A stretch of DNA of 64,000 nucleotides. Source: Thomasclavelia sp. Lineage in GTDB: Bacteria; Bacillota_I; Bacilli_A; Erysipelotrichales; Coprobacillaceae. This document shows, piece by piece, positions 51,417-61,476 of the stretch. The stretch spans positions 1 to 64,000 of the forward strand of contig JAQVWN010000007.1 in assembly GCA_028749475.1 (NCBI GenBank), read 5' to 3'. The translations under genes were made by a program, and so were the position numbers. The notes under the pieces were generated by a model. It saw nothing but the letters and a program-made list of their open reading frames with translations, did not search any database and was not told where the DNA came from. Numbering within the stretch: the first letter of the stretch is position 1; every line of letters starts with the position of its first letter.

Positions 51417-52601
51417 ATGAAATATTACGATAGAGCAGAAAATGTATTTTTAAAAGCATATGGAAGATTTGATATCACATTTGATCATGGTAAAGGTGTT
51501 CATTTATATGATGTAAATAATAAAGAGTATTTAGATTTTTATGCCGGAATAGGAGTTAATTCATTTGGGTATGATCATCCAGTATATTGTGAGGCTCTCA
51601 CTCGTCAAATCCATCGTTTAATGCATGTCTCAAATTATTTTAATACAGTTGAAGCTATTAGCGCCGCTGAAAAAGTTACTAAAGAAACTAAGATGGATAA
51701 GATTTTCTTTTGTAATTCTGGGGCAGAAGCTACTGAAGGAGCGTTAAAACTTGCTCGTAAGTATTACTTCTTAAAACATGGTAAAGCTGATAGTGAAGTA
51801 ATCAGTATGAATCATTCTTTTCATGGTCGTACGACTGGTTCAGTAAAACTTACTGGTAATCCTCATTATCAAGAAGCTTTTGGTCCCTTAATGGAGAATG
51901 TTAAATACGGAACTTTAAATGATTTAAGTAGTGTCGAATCATTAATAACTGATAAAACAGCAGCCATTATTGTTGAACCTGTTCAAGGTGAAGGCGGAGT
52001 TAATGTTTGTTCTAAAGAATTCTTACAAGGTTTAAGAATCCTTTGTGATGAAAATGATATTGCTTTAATCCTTGATGAAGTTCAATGTGGTATGGGAAGA
52101 ACCGGAACTATTATGACTTACTTCCAATATGATATTATGCCTGATATTTTATGTATGGCTAAAGGAATTGGAGCCGGTTTTCCAATGGGGGCATTTGCCG
52201 CTAGAGGAAGATTTGCTGATGCAATGGAACCAGGAGATCATGGTAGTACTTATGGTGGTAATCCAATGGCTGGTTGTGCATGTAATACCGTCTTTAAAAT
52301 CTTAGAAGAAGAAAGAATGCTTGATCATGTCCAAAGTGTATCTACTTATTTATTTGATAAGTTAGAAAAACTTCAAAACAAACATCAAAATATTAAAGAT
52401 GTTCGTGGTTTAGGTTTAATGGTCGGAATTGAATTTGATAAACCAGTTAAATCATTAATTCAAGAATGTTTAGACAACGGTTTAATTATGGTAACTGCTG
52501 GAACTAATGTGGTTAGATTACTTCCACCATTTATTATAACTAATGAAGATGTTGATAAAATGATTGAAATATTTGACAAGGCAATCACTAAAGTAATGTA
52601 A
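51417..52601 (+). CDS. Acetylornithine/N-acetyl-DAP aminotransferase family
   Basis: 394 aa class III PLP aminotransferase. LDFYAGIGVNSFGYDHP, FCNSGAEATEGALKLARKYY, SFHGRTTGS, LILDEVQCGMGRTG and AKGIGAGFPMGAF with the PLP lysine. In this operon it most likely makes N-acetyl-LL-2,6-diaminopimelate, between DapH and the deacetylase, though it is named ArgD by similarity. GGAGAC upstream; a terminator follows. Confidence 0.9.
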   Translation: MKYYDRAENVFLKAYGRFDITFDHGKGVHLYDVNNKEYLDFYAGIGVNSFGYDHPVYCEALTRQIHRLMHVSNYFNTVEAISAAEKVTKETKMDKIFFCNSGAEATEGALKLARKYYFLKHGKADSEVISMNHSFHGRTTGSVKLTGNPHYQEAFGPLMENVKYGTLNDLSSVESLITDKTAAIIVEPVQGEGGVNVCSKEFLQGLRILCDENDIALILDEVQCGMGRTGTIMTYFQYDIMPDILCMAKGIGAGFPMGAFAARGRFADAMEPGDHGSTYGGNPMAGCACNTVFKILEEERMLDHVQSVSTYLFDKLEKLQNKHQNIKDVRGLGLMVGIEFDKPVKSLIQECLDNGLIMVTAGTNVVRLLPPFIITNEDVDKMIEIFDKAITKVM

Positions 52602-52626
52602 GGCTAGATTTCTAGCCTTTTTATTT
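52600..52626 (+). terminator. Terminator of the dap operon
   Basis: AAGGCTAGA-TT-TCTAGCCTT stem with T run, overlapping the stop codon. Confidence 0.85.
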
Positions 52627-52675
52627 TAGAGTAAAAACCTATATGACTAACTATATACATATAGGAGGATTATCA

Positions 52676-54712
52676 ATGTTTAAATATCCGATTTACAAAC
52701 AAGATGATGAGGTAAGTTGTGGAGCTTATTGCATTAAAATGATAATGAAATATTACAAACAAACAAAAGATATCTCTAAAATAAAACAGTTATGTCGAAT
52801 AGATGAACAAGGAATAACTATATATGGTTTAATTAAATGTTTTAAAGCTTTTAATGTGGAAGCTAAGAGTTATTCTTGTGACCTGGATAGTTTCTTAAAA
52901 GAAACAAGTAAACCTTCAATTGTCTTAACTAAAGAAAATAATCTCAATCATTATCTAGTTTACTATACGATGATAAAAGATAGAATTGTTCTAGGAGACC
53001 CAGCTAAAGGCCTTAGAATTATGTATATTGATGAATTCGAAAAGATATTTATGGGAATTACAGTAAGTATTATTCATGTAGGTATTCCAACTAATAATGA
53101 TGAAGACTATCAAACATTTAATAACTTCTTACTTTCATATTTAAAAAAGAATTATAAAGAAGTAATGAAAGTAATAAGTTATTCGACAATAATTAGTATA
53201 TTATCCTTACTTTGTTCATTGTATTTTAGGTTAGTTAGTGATTACTTTAAAGATTATTCTTTTATAGTTATAAGTATTTATACTTTAGGGTTTATTGGAA
53301 TATATTTAATTAGAGAATTATTTAATTATAAAAAACAAGATTTCTCAATCCAAATTAAACAATACTTAGATGAAGAATATATTATTAAAGTTGTCAAAGA
53401 TAGCATCTATCTACCAGTAAATTCCTATAATGGTAAAGCAGCTACCTTTTTAACCAGAGCTAATAGTTTAATGAATTTATCAGAATTTTTTATCAGTTTT
53501 TATCAAACGTTCTTTATGGATGGAATACTACTTATAAGTGTCTTAATTATGTTAGGAATATTTAATCTAATGATTTTACTTACTTCAATAATACTGCTAG
53601 TAATAGTTTGTGGAGTAATTCTATTATTTTACTTTCATCTTAAAAGATTAAATCAAGAAATAGTTGAAAGAAATGAAATGTTATCAGAAACATTAAATGA
53701 GATGTATGATAATATTTTAAACATTAAACAATACTCAGTTTCTAAGTATATTAAGAGTAAAATCCATTATAAATACTTTATGTATTTTACTTCTTTATAT
53801 AATAAACTTAAAAAGATTAATCGTTCTAATTTTATGATTGCTAGTATTCTTCAAACTGGAATTCTAATTATTATGTTAGTATCGCTATATTTGTTTAAAC
53901 AAAAATCCTTTACTATTGGGGATGTTATTATGATCTATATGTTAGTATCGTACCTAATTGAACCAACTATGAAAATTATCGATATGATAATGCATAAAGA
54001 TGAAATGAATATCTTATATGAACGCTATAAACAACTATTACCTGGTAAAATAGAAAAGAAGAAAAAGATTAAAAAAGTTAAAAGTATCTCTTTTGAACAT
54101 ATTACTTATAGTTATGGTTTTAGACCACCAATAATAGAAGGCTTAGATTATACAATTAATAAATCTATCTTTTTAAAAGGAGAAGTAGCTTCTGGTAAAA
54201 CTAGTCTATGTAAACTTATAATGGGTTATGATAGCGTAGTCAAAGGCAAAGTAAAAATCAATAATATTGATATTCAAGATATTGATAATAAACAACTTTC
54301 TTCTAAGATGACCTATTTAGATAAAACACCTATTTTCTTTAATGAATCACTACGATTTAATCTATCTTTAGATAAATATGATGAAGATAAGATGTTAAGT
54401 TTATTAAAGTATTTTGATTTAGATAATCTTATTAATCGCTTAGATGAACAGATCGATGTTAGTGGCGGCTTTTTAAGTTCTGGTCAGCAACAAATTATCA
54501 TTCTAATTAGAGCTATTTTAAAAGATGGAGATGTTTTAATATTGGATGAATCTTTAAGTAATCTTGATGATGGTAAAGTAAATAAAGTATTGGAATATCT
54601 TGATAAGTATTTAAGTGATAAGATTATTATTCTTGTATCTCATCAAATTAATATAATGAAGGGGAATTTTGATTGTGTTATAATGGATTCAGGTTTAATT
54701 AAAGAGGAATAA
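52676..54712 (+). CDS. Peptidase-domain ABC exporter (C39 bacteriocin/peptide type)
   Basis: 678 aa from the ATG at 52676 (AGGAGGA upstream). N-terminal C39 cysteine peptidase: QDDEVSCGAYCIKMI (catalytic Cys), NHYLVYYT (His), GDPAKG (Asp). Then about six membrane helices (residues ~165-445) and an ATPase domain with P-loop LKGEVASGKTSLCK, signature LSSGQQQ and DVLILDES. These exporters cut double-glycine leaders from small peptides during export. No double-glycine precursor gene is visible next to it. Followed 1 nt later by ybeY. Confidence 0.9.
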   Translation: MFKYPIYKQDDEVSCGAYCIKMIMKYYKQTKDISKIKQLCRIDEQGITIYGLIKCFKAFNVEAKSYSCDLDSFLKETSKPSIVLTKENNLNHYLVYYTMIKDRIVLGDPAKGLRIMYIDEFEKIFMGITVSIIHVGIPTNNDEDYQTFNNFLLSYLKKNYKEVMKVISYSTIISILSLLCSLYFRLVSDYFKDYSFIVISIYTLGFIGIYLIRELFNYKKQDFSIQIKQYLDEEYIIKVVKDSIYLPVNSYNGKAATFLTRANSLMNLSEFFISFYQTFFMDGILLISVLIMLGIFNLMILLTSIILLVIVCGVILLFYFHLKRLNQEIVERNEMLSETLNEMYDNILNIKQYSVSKYIKSKIHYKYFMYFTSLYNKLKKINRSNFMIASILQTGILIIMLVSLYLFKQKSFTIGDVIMIYMLVSYLIEPTMKIIDMIMHKDEMNILYERYKQLLPGKIEKKKKIKKVKSISFEHITYSYGFRPPIIEGLDYTINKSIFLKGEVASGKTSLCKLIMGYDSVVKGKVKINNIDIQDIDNKQLSSKMTYLDKTPIFFNESLRFNLSLDKYDEDKMLSLLKYFDLDNLINRLDEQIDVSGGFLSSGQQQIIILIRAILKDGDVLILDESLSNLDDGKVNKVLEYLDKYLSDKIIILVSHQINIMKGNFDCVIMDSGLIKEE

Positions 54713-54713
54713 A

Positions 54714-55172
54714 ATGAATATTGATTTTACACTTACAAATGAAACAAAAGACTTTAAAGATGACTATAATGATGATTATTTAATGATTATTAAAGAAATT
54801 GTTAAAGTCTTAAATATTGATGATGATTTAGAAGTATCATGTATCTTAGTAGATAATGATAAGATTCATTCAATTAATAAAGAGTATCGAGGGATAGATC
54901 GTCCTACTGATGTCATTAGCTTTGCCTTAGAAGATAATGAACAGTTTTATGTTCCAGGAATGCCAAGAACACTAGGGGATATCTTTATCAGTGTTGATAA
55001 AGCTAAAGAACAAGCTCAGGAATATGGTCATTCTTTAAGAAGAGAAATGTGTTTTCTTTTTACCCATGGTATGCTTCATTTACTCGGTTATGATCATATG
55101 ACTAAAGAAGATGAAGAAGAAATGTTCTCTCTTCAAAATAAGATATTTAATAATTTAAAGATTGGAAGATAA
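54714..55172 (+). CDS. ybeY: Endoribonuclease YbeY
   Basis: 152 aa. Matures 16S rRNA 3' ends and takes part in ribosome quality control. Metal-binding HGMLHLLGYDH (H-x3-H-x5-H) near residue 122 and RPTDVISFALED are diagnostic. AGAGGAA upstream. Confidence 0.95.
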   Translation: MNIDFTLTNETKDFKDDYNDDYLMIIKEIVKVLNIDDDLEVSCILVDNDKIHSINKEYRGIDRPTDVISFALEDNEQFYVPGMPRTLGDIFISVDKAKEQAQEYGHSLRREMCFLFTHGMLHLLGYDHMTKEDEEEMFSLQNKIFNNLKIGR

Positions 55173-55176
55173 AACG

Positions 55177-55578
55177 ATGGACTATTCAACTTTAAGAGAT
55201 AAAGCTTTTGAGGCTTTAAATAATAGTTATGCCCCATACTCTAATTTTAATGTTGGAGCAGCAATACTATTAGATAATGGAAAATTTATTATTGGTACTA
55301 ATATTGAAAACTCTTCTTATGGACTAACAATGTGTGCTGAAAGAAATGCTATCTTTGCGGCTTATTCTAATGGTTACTTAAAAGAAGATATCAAGGCTAT
55401 TTGTATCGCAACTAATGCTGGTAAACTGACTCCTCCATGTGGGGCCTGCTTACAAGTTATGAGTGAGTTAATAAGTAATGATATTCCAATTATTTTAACT
55501 AACAAAGAAGAATTTAAAGTATATACTTTAAAAGACTTCTTACCAATTCAATTTACAGGAGAAAATATGAATGTTTAA
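55177..55578 (+). CDS. cdd: Cytidine deaminase
   Basis: 133 aa from the ATG at 55177; an in-frame TTG 15 nt earlier lies in the ybeY stop region. Zinc site: TMCAERNAIFAA (Cys-Ala-Glu) and PPCGACLQVM. Converts cytidine to uridine in pyrimidine salvage. Overlaps era by 8 nt. Confidence 0.95.
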   Translation: MDYSTLRDKAFEALNNSYAPYSNFNVGAAILLDNGKFIIGTNIENSSYGLTMCAERNAIFAAYSNGYLKEDIKAICIATNAGKLTPPCGACLQVMSELISNDIPIILTNKEEFKVYTLKDFLPIQFTGENMNV

Positions 55579-56464
55579 ATCAGGTTTTGTAAGTATTATT
55601 GGAAGACCTAATGTTGGTAAATCAACATTATTAAATAATATTCTAAAAACTAAATTAGCGATTATGAGTGATGTAGCTCAAACTACTCGTAATACTATTC
55701 AAGGTATTTATACTGATGATGAAGCTCAAATAATCTTTATGGATACTCCTGGTATTCATAAACCACAAGATGGACTAGGAAGATTTATGAACTCTAGTGC
55801 CCTTAGTAGTATTGAAGGAGTCGATTTGGTACTCCTTATTGAACCCTGCGATGAAGCTATTGGTGGGGGCGATAAGTTTATTATTGAAAGACTTAAAGAC
55901 TGCGATTCACCTGTTTATTTAGTATTAAATAAAGTTGATAAAATATCTAAAGAAAAACTTATTTCTAAATTGAATGAATGGCAAGAATTATATGATTTTG
56001 ATGAAATCATTCCAATTAGTGCTAAAGAAGATGAAAATGAAGATAGTTTAATTAATCTAATTAAAGATAAATTGAATGAAGGAATAATGTATTATCCTAA
56101 AGATCAAATGACTGATCATCCTGAAAGATTTGTGATGGCGGAATTTATCAGAGAAAAGATTCTTTACTTTACTAAAGAAGAAATTCCTCATAGTGTCGCA
56201 ATTGTAATTGAAAAGATGAGTGAAGAAGAGGATGGCAGTGTTGATGTAATGGCCACAATCGTTGTTAACCGAAAATCTCAAAAAGGAATGATTATTGGTA
56301 AACAAGGAAGCATGATAAAAAAGATTAGAACTAATGCTCAAAGAGATATGAAAAGGTTCTTATCAACAACAGTTCATCTAGAGTTATATGTCAGAGTAGA
56401 AGAAAACTGGCGTAATAAACAAAAATATCTAAAAGAATTTGGATATAACGAAGATGACTATTAA
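55571..56464 (+). CDS. era: GTPase Era
   Basis: 297 aa. Ribosome-assembly GTPase binding 16S rRNA. G1 GRPNVGKSTLL, G3 DTPGIHKPQ, G4 NKVDK; C-terminal KH domain KGMIIGKQGSMIKKI. ATG inside the end of cdd. Confidence 0.97.
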   Translation: MFKSGFVSIIGRPNVGKSTLLNNILKTKLAIMSDVAQTTRNTIQGIYTDDEAQIIFMDTPGIHKPQDGLGRFMNSSALSSIEGVDLVLLIEPCDEAIGGGDKFIIERLKDCDSPVYLVLNKVDKISKEKLISKLNEWQELYDFDEIIPISAKEDENEDSLINLIKDKLNEGIMYYPKDQMTDHPERFVMAEFIREKILYFTKEEIPHSVAIVIEKMSEEEDGSVDVMATIVVNRKSQKGMIIGKQGSMIKKIRTNAQRDMKRFLSTTVHLELYVRVEENWRNKQKYLKEFGYNEDDY

Positions 56465-57203
56465 AAGACAAGAAGTAATTGATGAAGGAATAGTTTTAAA
56501 GACTCAAGACTATAAAGATAATGATTCTTTGGTAACTGTTTATACTAAAGAATATGGCAAGATTACTTTAGTAGCTAGGGGAGTAAAAAAAGTAAAATCA
56601 AAAAACTCACCAGCGTGCCAATCTTTAACTCATTCAGAATTTACTTTCATTCCTCGTAAAGGTCTATCAGTTTTAATCAAAGCTTCATCTATTAATTTTT
56701 ATCGATATCTTAAAGAGGATATTATTTTGGAAGCATATGCAAGTTATTTCTTAGAATTTGTATACCAGTTTGCTGGTGAAAATGAGCCAGATGAAGTAAT
56801 GTTTGATACCCTTAATCAGGCATTAAAACTAGTTAACGAAGGGTATGATTATCGATTGGTATATCTTTTATACAACGCTTATATTCTTAAAGTTAGTGGT
56901 GCTCCACTCCAGGTAGATAGTTGTGTTAACTGTAATCATACTGATAAGATCGTCGGTATTAGTCTTTCTTCGGGAGGATTAGTATGTGCAAATTGTATTG
57001 GTGAATTTGATCAAAGGTATGATAAAGATTTTCTATTGGCGTTTCGACATTTAAATAAATTAGATTTAAATCATATTGATATGTTAGATATTAAAGAAGA
57101 GTATCTTGATGAACTGACAACAATTATGGATTACTATATTGATGAATTTACAGGTTTAAGATTTAAAACTAGGAAGTTTATAAATAAACTTAAAAAATTA
57201 TGA
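56454..57203 (+). CDS. recO: DNA repair protein RecO
   Basis: 249 aa from the ATG at 56454, inside the last codons of era; an in-frame TTG at 56439 is less likely. OB-fold start EGIVLKTQDYKDNDSLVTVY, TLVARGVKKVKSK, and a zinc site CVNCNH...CANC (about residues 153-183). Loads RecA with RecR during recombinational repair. Uses TGA as its stop, evidence for the standard code. Confidence 0.93.
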   Translation: MTIKRQEVIDEGIVLKTQDYKDNDSLVTVYTKEYGKITLVARGVKKVKSKNSPACQSLTHSEFTFIPRKGLSVLIKASSINFYRYLKEDIILEAYASYFLEFVYQFAGENEPDEVMFDTLNQALKLVNEGYDYRLVYLLYNAYILKVSGAPLQVDSCVNCNHTDKIVGISLSSGGLVCANCIGEFDQRYDKDFLLAFRHLNKLDLNHIDMLDIKEEYLDELTTIMDYYIDEFTGLRFKTRKFINKLKKL

Positions 57204-57229
57204 CAAAAGAATAACTTTTGTCTTTTTTT
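57202..57229 (+). terminator. Terminator after recO
   Basis: GACAAAAG-AATAA-CTTTTGTC stem followed by seven T residues. Confidence 0.8.
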
Positions 57230-57281
57230 GTAGACAAAAAAAAGTATAATTATATTAAACTAAAAGGGGAGGGAATGAGTT

Positions 57282-58196
57282 ATGATAAGCGAAAAGTATT
57301 CTTCAGCATCTGGAACTTATGTAAATTTTGATTTATACCTTCCTCGAATTCTTATTAGATACAAAGGAATAATTCAAATTCATCATGCTTTAAATTCTCA
57401 TTCTCGGCGTTACAAAAAGTTTGCTGAGTATTTAGCTAATGTGGGATATGTGGTAGTAGTAAGTGACTTTCCAGGACATGGAACATCACTTTTTAACTTT
57501 GAACAAGGATATTTTGGGAGAGGAGATGCTACTAAAAATTTAGTTAGTGATATGCATCGCCTTAGAAATTTAATATCTAAAAGATATCCTGATTTACCTT
57601 ATTATATTATTGCTGATGGGTTTGCAACCTTAGTCTTAAAAATTTATATGGTTGTATATGGAGATTATATTAATGGAGCTGTTCTAATTGGGACTAATGG
57701 CAAAGCTAAAAATACAAAATTACGTAAAGCGATAGTAGAGACTGATTCTAAACTTCGGGGAGGTTTAATGCATCGCTCACAAACTTTTAAAAAGAGAGCT
57801 CATAAAAAATTAAGTAAAAGGACTTCTAAAGGTGAAGACTATCGAATGTCTGATGAAGAAGAAATTAGAGAATTAAATAATGATCCATTTACTAATGTAA
57901 CTTACACTAATCAAGCCTTACTAGATATTATTAATTTAATGAATTACACTTCCCAAGATTCTTTGCTCCAAAGAACACCATCTTATTTACCAATTTATAT
58001 TGTCTCGGGTAAAATAGATGCTTTTGGAGATTTTGGTAAGGGGCCTACTTGGCTTTACAATAAATATAAAACATATGGTTTAAAAGATGTAACTTTAAAA
58101 ATATATCCTGGACTTAAAAAAGATATCTTACACGCTACTAGTAGAAGAGACATCTATTTAGACATCGTAACATGGTTAGAAGAAAGATCTATCTAA
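57282..58196 (+). CDS. Alpha/beta hydrolase-fold protein lacking the catalytic Ser and His
   Basis: 304 aa with GGGGAGGG upstream and a -10-like TATAAT at 57245-57250. It follows the monoacylglycerol-lipase pattern (IIQIHHALNSHSRRYKKFAE, DFPGHGTS, GKIDAFGDFGKGPTWLY). But the nucleophile elbow reads IIADGFATL where relatives have GHSMGS, so Ser is replaced by Gly. The C-terminal YPGLKKDILHAT has Lys where the His is expected (YPGxRHE). It is therefore probably a non-catalytic relative. Function unknown. Confidence 0.75.
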   Translation: MISEKYSSASGTYVNFDLYLPRILIRYKGIIQIHHALNSHSRRYKKFAEYLANVGYVVVVSDFPGHGTSLFNFEQGYFGRGDATKNLVSDMHRLRNLISKRYPDLPYYIIADGFATLVLKIYMVVYGDYINGAVLIGTNGKAKNTKLRKAIVETDSKLRGGLMHRSQTFKKRAHKKLSKRTSKGEDYRMSDEEEIRELNNDPFTNVTYTNQALLDIINLMNYTSQDSLLQRTPSYLPIYIVSGKIDAFGDFGKGPTWLYNKYKTYGLKDVTLKIYPGLKKDILHATSRRDIYLDIVTWLEERSI

Positions 58197-58242
58197 TACA
58201 CTTATAGTTGGTTGACAAAATACTACTATAAGTGTATTTTTT
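58195..58242 (+). terminator. Terminator/promoter overlap before glyQS
   Basis: AATACACTTATAGT (58195-58208) pairs with ACTATAAGTGTATT (58225-58238), followed by T residues. The loop contains TTGACA (58213-58218), and TATTTT follows 17 nt later (58236-58241), so a promoter may be embedded in the terminator. Confidence 0.6.
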
Positions 58243-58278
58243 ATACACATGTCTATAGACATATAAAAAGTAAAAAAA

Positions 58279-58295
58279 GCTTGGTAAATCCAAGC
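58279..58295 (+). promoter_or_regulatory. Small hairpin in the glyQS leader
   Basis: GCTTGG-TAAAT-CCAAGC, then CTTTAATT. Too short a leader for a T-box; possibly a weak attenuator. Confidence 0.4.
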
Positions 58296-58320
58296 CTTTA
58301 ATTATCTTAAGGAGAAATAA

Positions 58321-59691
58321 ATGGCAGATAAAATGGAAAAAATCGTTGCTCACGCTAAATCACAAGGTTTTGTGTTTCAAGGTAGTGAGATATACGATGG
58401 ATTAGCTAACACATGGGATTATGGCCCTTTAGGTGTAGAAATGAAAAACAACATTAAACAATTATGGTGGAAGAGATTCATTAGTGAATCTCCATACAAT
58501 GTTGGATTGGATTCAGCAATCTTTATGAATTCAGGTGTTTGGAAAGCTAGTGGACATATTGATTCATTCTCAGATCCACTAATTGATTGTAAGAGTTGTA
58601 AGACTAGACATCGGGCAGATAAATTGATTGAAGCATTTGATCCTGATGTTCATAGTGAAGGATGGACTAATGAACAAACAATGCAGTATATTAGAGATAA
58701 TAATATTGTATGTCCTAATTGTGGAAGCAGTGATTTTACTGATGTAAGACAATTTAAACTAATGTTTGAAACTCATATGGGAGTAGTAGAAGATGAAAAG
58801 AGTACTGTTTATCTTCGTCCAGAAACTGCTCAAGGGATATTTGTAAACTTTAAAAATATTCAAAGAACATCAAGAAAGAAAGTTCCTTTTGGAATTGGTC
58901 AAATTGGTAAAGCTTTTAGAAATGAGATTACTCCTGGTAACTTCATCTTTAGAATGCGTGAATTTGAACAAATGGAAATGGAATTCTTCTGTAAACCAGA
59001 TACTGATTTAGAGTGGTTTAAATATTGGAAGGAACATTGCCGAGCTTTCTTAAGTGATATTGGTATTAAAGATGAAAACTTAAGATTTAGAGATCATGAT
59101 AAAGCTGAACTTGCTTTCTATTCTAAAGCAACAGTTGATATTGAATATAAGTTCCCATTTGGATGGGGAGAATTATGGGGAGTAGCTGATCGTACTGATT
59201 ATGATTTAACTCAACATCAAACTCATTCTAAAAAATCAATGGAATATTTAGATCCTCAAACAAATGAAAAATATATTCCTTATGTAATAGAACCTTCAGT
59301 AGGGGTAGATAGATTATTCTTAAGTGCTTTTTGTGATTCATATGAGGAAGAACAACTTGAAGATGGAACTACTAGACAAGTAATGCATTTACATCCAAGT
59401 ATCGCTCCATATAAAGCGGCAATTTTACCACTTACTAAAAAACAATGCGATAAAGCTGAAGAGTTATACTCTTCATTAGCTAAAGAATTTACATGTGAAT
59501 ATGATATTGCTGGTCAAATTGGTAAGAGATATCGTCGTCAAGACGCTATCGGAACTCCATTTTGTATAACAGTTGATTTTGATTCATATGAAGATAATTG
59601 TGTTACTATTCGTGATCGTGATTCAATGAAACAAGATCGAATTAAGATGGATGAAGTAGCAAATTATATTAAAGAACGTATTAAATTTTAA
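58321..59691 (+). CDS. glyQS: Glycyl-tRNA synthetase, single-chain alpha2 type
   Basis: 456 aa, class II. It attaches glycine to tRNA-Gly. Motif 2 region [35 protein letters not shown], and motif 3 [12 protein letters not shown] are present, plus the zinc-like CKSCKTRHR and CPNCGSSDF. The archaeal/eukaryote-like form rather than the alpha2beta2 form, as in Mollicutes and their relatives. AAGGAGAAATA precedes the ATG. Confidence 0.96.
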   Translation: MADKMEKIVAHAKSQGFVFQGSEIYDGLANTWDYGPLGVEMKNNIKQLWWKRFISESPYNVGLDSAIFMNSGVWKASGHIDSFSDPLIDCKSCKTRHRADKLIEAFDPDVHSEGWTNEQTMQYIRDNNIVCPNCGSSDFTDVRQFKLMFETHMGVVEDEKSTVYLRPETAQGIFVNFKNIQRTSRKKVPFGIGQIGKAFRNEITPGNFIFRMREFEQMEMEFFCKPDTDLEWFKYWKEHCRAFLSDIGIKDENLRFRDHDKAELAFYSKATVDIEYKFPFGWGELWGVADRTDYDLTQHQTHSKKSMEYLDPQTNEKYIPYVIEPSVGVDRLFLSAFCDSYEEEQLEDGTTRQVMHLHPSIAPYKAAILPLTKKQCDKAEELYSSLAKEFTCEYDIAGQIGKRYRRQDAIGTPFCITVDFDSYEDNCVTIRDRDSMKQDRIKMDEVANYIKERIKF

Positions 59692-59702
59692 AGGAGGAAA
59701 AC

Positions 59703-61466
59703 ATGGCTCGATTAAGTAATGAAAAAATCAATGAAATAAGACAAAGCGTTGATATAGTTGATGTAATTGGGTCATTCATTCCACTTACAAAAAAAGGACG
59801 TAATTATGTTGGAATCTGTCCTTTTCATGATGATACTAACCCATCAATGTCCATCTCACCTGAAAAACAAATTTATCATTGTTTTGTGTGTGGCGCTGGA
59901 GGAAACGTTTTTAAGTTTCTAGAAGATTATCAAAAGATATCTTTTATAGAAGCTGTCAAAGAAGTAGCTGATATGGGTAATATTGATGTTAGTGAATATA
60001 CATTTAATGCTCCTAAAAAAGCAATCAAAGATGATTTAGTTCCCTTATATCAAATGCATGAAAAGGCTCTTGAAGTATACAAGTATTACTTATCTACAAA
60101 AGATGGAGTAATGGCTAAAGAATATTTAACTTCTAGAAATATGAGCGATGAAATAATCGATTATTTCCAAATCGGTTATGCTCCAAGTAATAACTATTTA
60201 ACCAAAACATTTGAGAAGAATGGTTTTAAACAAATAGATATGTATAAATCAGGTTTAATTATTGAAGGTGGACATAGTTTTGATCGCTTTTCTGATCGAA
60301 TAATGTTTCCTCTTCATGATGTTGACGGAAAAGTCGTGGGGTTTAGTGGGCGTATCTATAAACAATCACAAACTGATTCTAAATACATGAATTCACCGGA
60401 ATCTCAGATATTTATCAAAGGTGAAAACCTATATAACTATTACCGAGCAAAAAAGGAAGTAAGAACTGAAGGTAAAATAATTATCTGTGAAGGGTTTATG
60501 GATGTTATAGCTTTATATAAAGCTGGGTTTAAAAATGTTGTCGCCATTATGGGAACAGCATTAACTAAAGAGCATATTAAGTTAATCAAAAGAGTAACTA
60601 AAGAAGTAGTAATGTGTTTAGATGGTGATAATCCAGGACAAGTTGCAACAATCAAATGTTTGAAACTATTAGAAGAAAATGGTATTAAATGTTATGTTGC
60701 CAAACTTCCTGAAGGAAAAGATCCAGATGAAGTTATTAATGATCAAGGAATTAATGAATTAAAAGAAATAATTAGTAAGGCATTAAACATCTTAGAATTT
60801 AAAATCGAATATTATTTTAATAATTCTAATATGGCTAACTATGATGATCGAAAGAAATATATGTCTAGAATAGCTGATGAAATTAGTAAACTTGATGATG
60901 AAGTTGACATTGATCACTACTGTGAAGAATTAGCCACTAGATCTAAGTTCGATAAATCAACAATTCTAAGTGTTGTAAATAAAGATAAGCAGTTCAATAC
61001 AAGACAAACAGTACCAATTCAAAACGTTACTTATCAAAAACAGCAAAAGATACTTAATAAGTATGAACGAGCAGAAAATGAATTATTATATTACATGATG
61101 CAAGATAAAAAATACTTTGATATCTTTAAAAATAAAGTTGGGTTTATGAGTGATGATATTAATAAATTAATTTATTACTATATCTTAGATGTTTATGAAA
61201 GAAAGAATGAATTTGTTTTAGCCGATGAACTAAACAATGTCCAAGATAAGGCAGTTATCGATAAAATTATTCTTATTTCACAAGATGATCTTCCAGATCA
61301 TCCTAGTGATCAAGCAATAGATGACTATATTAAGTTGGTTAAAGAAAATGCAATTATTAAACCAGAAATAGATAAGTTAAAAGCAATAATGGAAAATACA
61401 CAAGATGTGACAAAACAATCACAACTTGTTCAAGAAATAGTAAATATGAGTAAGAAACTAAATTAG
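59703..61466 (+). CDS. dnaG: DNA primase
   Basis: 587 aa. Makes RNA primers at the replication fork. N-terminal zinc finger [13 protein letters not shown]...[10 protein letters not shown], core domain [38 protein letters not shown] and CLDGDNPGQ; the C-terminal helicase-binding part is helical. AAGGAGGAAAA precedes the ATG. Classical dnaG-rpoD operon. Confidence 0.97.
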   Translation: MARLSNEKINEIRQSVDIVDVIGSFIPLTKKGRNYVGICPFHDDTNPSMSISPEKQIYHCFVCGAGGNVFKFLEDYQKISFIEAVKEVADMGNIDVSEYTFNAPKKAIKDDLVPLYQMHEKALEVYKYYLSTKDGVMAKEYLTSRNMSDEIIDYFQIGYAPSNNYLTKTFEKNGFKQIDMYKSGLIIEGGHSFDRFSDRIMFPLHDVDGKVVGFSGRIYKQSQTDSKYMNSPESQIFIKGENLYNYYRAKKEVRTEGKIIICEGFMDVIALYKAGFKNVVAIMGTALTKEHIKLIKRVTKEVVMCLDGDNPGQVATIKCLKLLEENGIKCYVAKLPEGKDPDEVINDQGINELKEIISKALNILEFKIEYYFNNSNMANYDDRKKYMSRIADEISKLDDEVDIDHYCEELATRSKFDKSTILSVVNKDKQFNTRQTVPIQNVTYQKQQKILNKYERAENELLYYMMQDKKYFDIFKNKVGFMSDDINKLIYYYILDVYERKNEFVLADELNNVQDKAVIDKIILISQDDLPDHPSDQAIDDYIKLVKENAIIKPEIDKLKAIMENTQDVTKQSQLVQEIVNMSKKLN

Positions 61467-61476
61467 GGGAATAAAC

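Noticed and set aside
58197-58320. T-box leader for glyQS
   Set aside because: Too short, and no specifier loop or T-box sequence is visible.
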